From Thermodesulfobacteriota bacterium (GTDB lineage: Bacteria > Desulfobacterota > SM23-61), in contig JASEHN010000208.1 of the NCBI GenBank assembly GCA_030018715.1, positions 1 through 5,770 of the forward strand: DNA of 5,770 nucleotides, read 5' to 3'. The notes under the pieces were generated by a model. That model was not told the DNA's origin, did not search any database, and was given only the letters and a program-made list of their open reading frames with translations. Shown piece after piece: positions 5,172 to 5,770 of the stretch (the stretch's first letter is position 1; every line of letters begins with the position of its first letter). The position numbers and the translations under genes were made by a program.

Positions 5172-5708
5172 ATGGCGGAAATTAAGAGCGCCATCGAGCT
5201 GGCCATGGAAAAAACCAAGAGCCTTCACCTTTCGCACGAGGAGATGGAAAAGCTAAAAGAGGAAGAAATGCAAGCCAAGGCCCGCAGCCTGGCAAACCGC
5301 TTCCTGGAAGTCGATTTTCATTTCAAGGAAGTGGAAAAGGAATTATTGAAACTGGCCCTTGATCAGCGAGAGCATTTAGAAAAGCTCATGCGCCAATATT
5401 TATCCGAAGCCATCCAGTTAGACCGGGATAACGCCCTCATCTTCCGGGGAATCGAAACCTTACAAAAGGAGAGCAATAGCGTAAACCGAAAAATTCAGCA
5501 GTTGATAAAAAACTACCGGGAGCAGAAAGAACGCGCCTTTGCCGAGACAGAAAAAAAGATTCTTTTGAAACTGGAAGAGCTGGGTATTGCCGGCTCTGCA
5601 GTTCAGGCGAAGGTTGAAGGCAGCCAGGAGTGGGAGCAAGCCCTGGTTAAATTTAAACCGGACTTCGAAGAAAAGCTTGGTGTCTTGCAAGAAGAATTGA
5701 AAAAATAA
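5172..5708 (+). CDS. Coiled-coil protein of unknown function
   Basis: I do not recognise a named family. The 178-residue product is very rich in Glu, Lys, Leu and Gln, has no cysteine, no signal peptide and no membrane segment. It looks almost wholly helical: a long helix-rich region with heptad-like leucines from about 20 to 137, a short break LGIAGSAV (137-144), then a second helix (150-178) containing the only tryptophan, W154. The start is well supported by AGGAGG (5159-5164) 7 bases before the ATG. Transcribed divergently from hsp20-lon with its own promoter-like site. It resembles a GrpE- or prefoldin-like coiled coil only in general composition, and no diagnostic motif links it to either. 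A cytoplasmic scaffold or complex subunit is possible but unproven. A further ORF may follow 33 bases downstream, suggesting an operon. Confidence 0.85.
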   Translation: MAEIKSAIELAMEKTKSLHLSHEEMEKLKEEEMQAKARSLANRFLEVDFHFKEVEKELLKLALDQREHLEKLMRQYLSEAIQLDRDNALIFRGIETLQKESNSVNRKIQQLIKNYREQKERAFAETEKKILLKLEELGIAGSAVQAKVEGSQEWEQALVKFKPDFEEKLGVLQEELKK

Positions 5709-5741
5709 GGATTCCTTGTAACAGTTTAGCGATTTGAAAAA

Positions 5742-5770
5742 ATGGCATTAAAGCCTTTGTTGAGGGCCGG
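5742..5770 (+). CDS. Possible start of a further gene, cut by the window edge
   Basis: An ATG at 5742 opens a frame reading MALKPLLRA up to the window end, 33 bases after the preceding stop. An in-frame stop (TAG, 5727-5729) rules out an earlier start in this frame. There is no clear Shine-Dalgarno sequence: the bases before the ATG are GATTTGAAAAA. With only nine codons visible, neither the gene nor its product can be confirmed. The spacing would fit a second gene in the coiled-coil operon. Confidence 0.3.

Overview
This 5.8-kb stretch looks chromosomal. It most resembles a Gram-negative, anaerobe-like bacterium of the deltaproteobacterial (Desulfobacterota) type. That placement is an inference from the gene set, the GC-balanced coding regions next to very AT-rich spacers, and the C/T-rich hairpin repeats of a kind common in such genomes. 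No marker gene in the window settles the taxonomy.

Layout. Positions 1-523 carry no gene that I can support. They hold two related hairpin repeats in opposite orientation (1-31 and 72-101), an AT-rich block with two interleaved inverted repeats (168-281), a GC-rich 7-bp hairpin (323-339), and a promoter-like region with phased repeats (373-436) followed by TAGATTTA repeats in the presumed leader. Next comes a two-gene plus-strand operon: a minimal MerR-type DNA-binding protein (524-778) whose stop codon overlaps the start of a radical-SAM, PLP-dependent lysine 2,3-aminomutase (kamA, 775-1965). A strong hairpin terminator at 1996-2026 separates it from a convergent minus-strand operon made of a small heat shock protein (hsp20, best start 4960) and the ATP-dependent protease Lon (2115-4535), again joined by a 4-base ATGA overlap. 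A divergent spacer (4961-5171) has promoter-like elements on both strands. It leads to a plus-strand gene for an unrecognised coiled-coil protein (5172-5708) and the first codons of a possible further gene at the right edge.

How the genes work together. Hsp20 and Lon form a protein-quality-control pair: the sHsp holds unfolding proteins, and Lon degrades damaged ones. The MerR-like protein probably controls its own operon and therefore the aminomutase. The aminomutase keeps the residues that select L-lysine, so it should make L-beta-lysine, but no beta-lysine acetyltransferase or lysine-fermentation gene is in view. Its most notable property is the complete absence of the structural zinc site known from the clostridial enzyme. 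I see no CRISPR array, tRNA, rRNA, transposase or phage gene. The least explained DNA is the structured 5' spacer (1-523).
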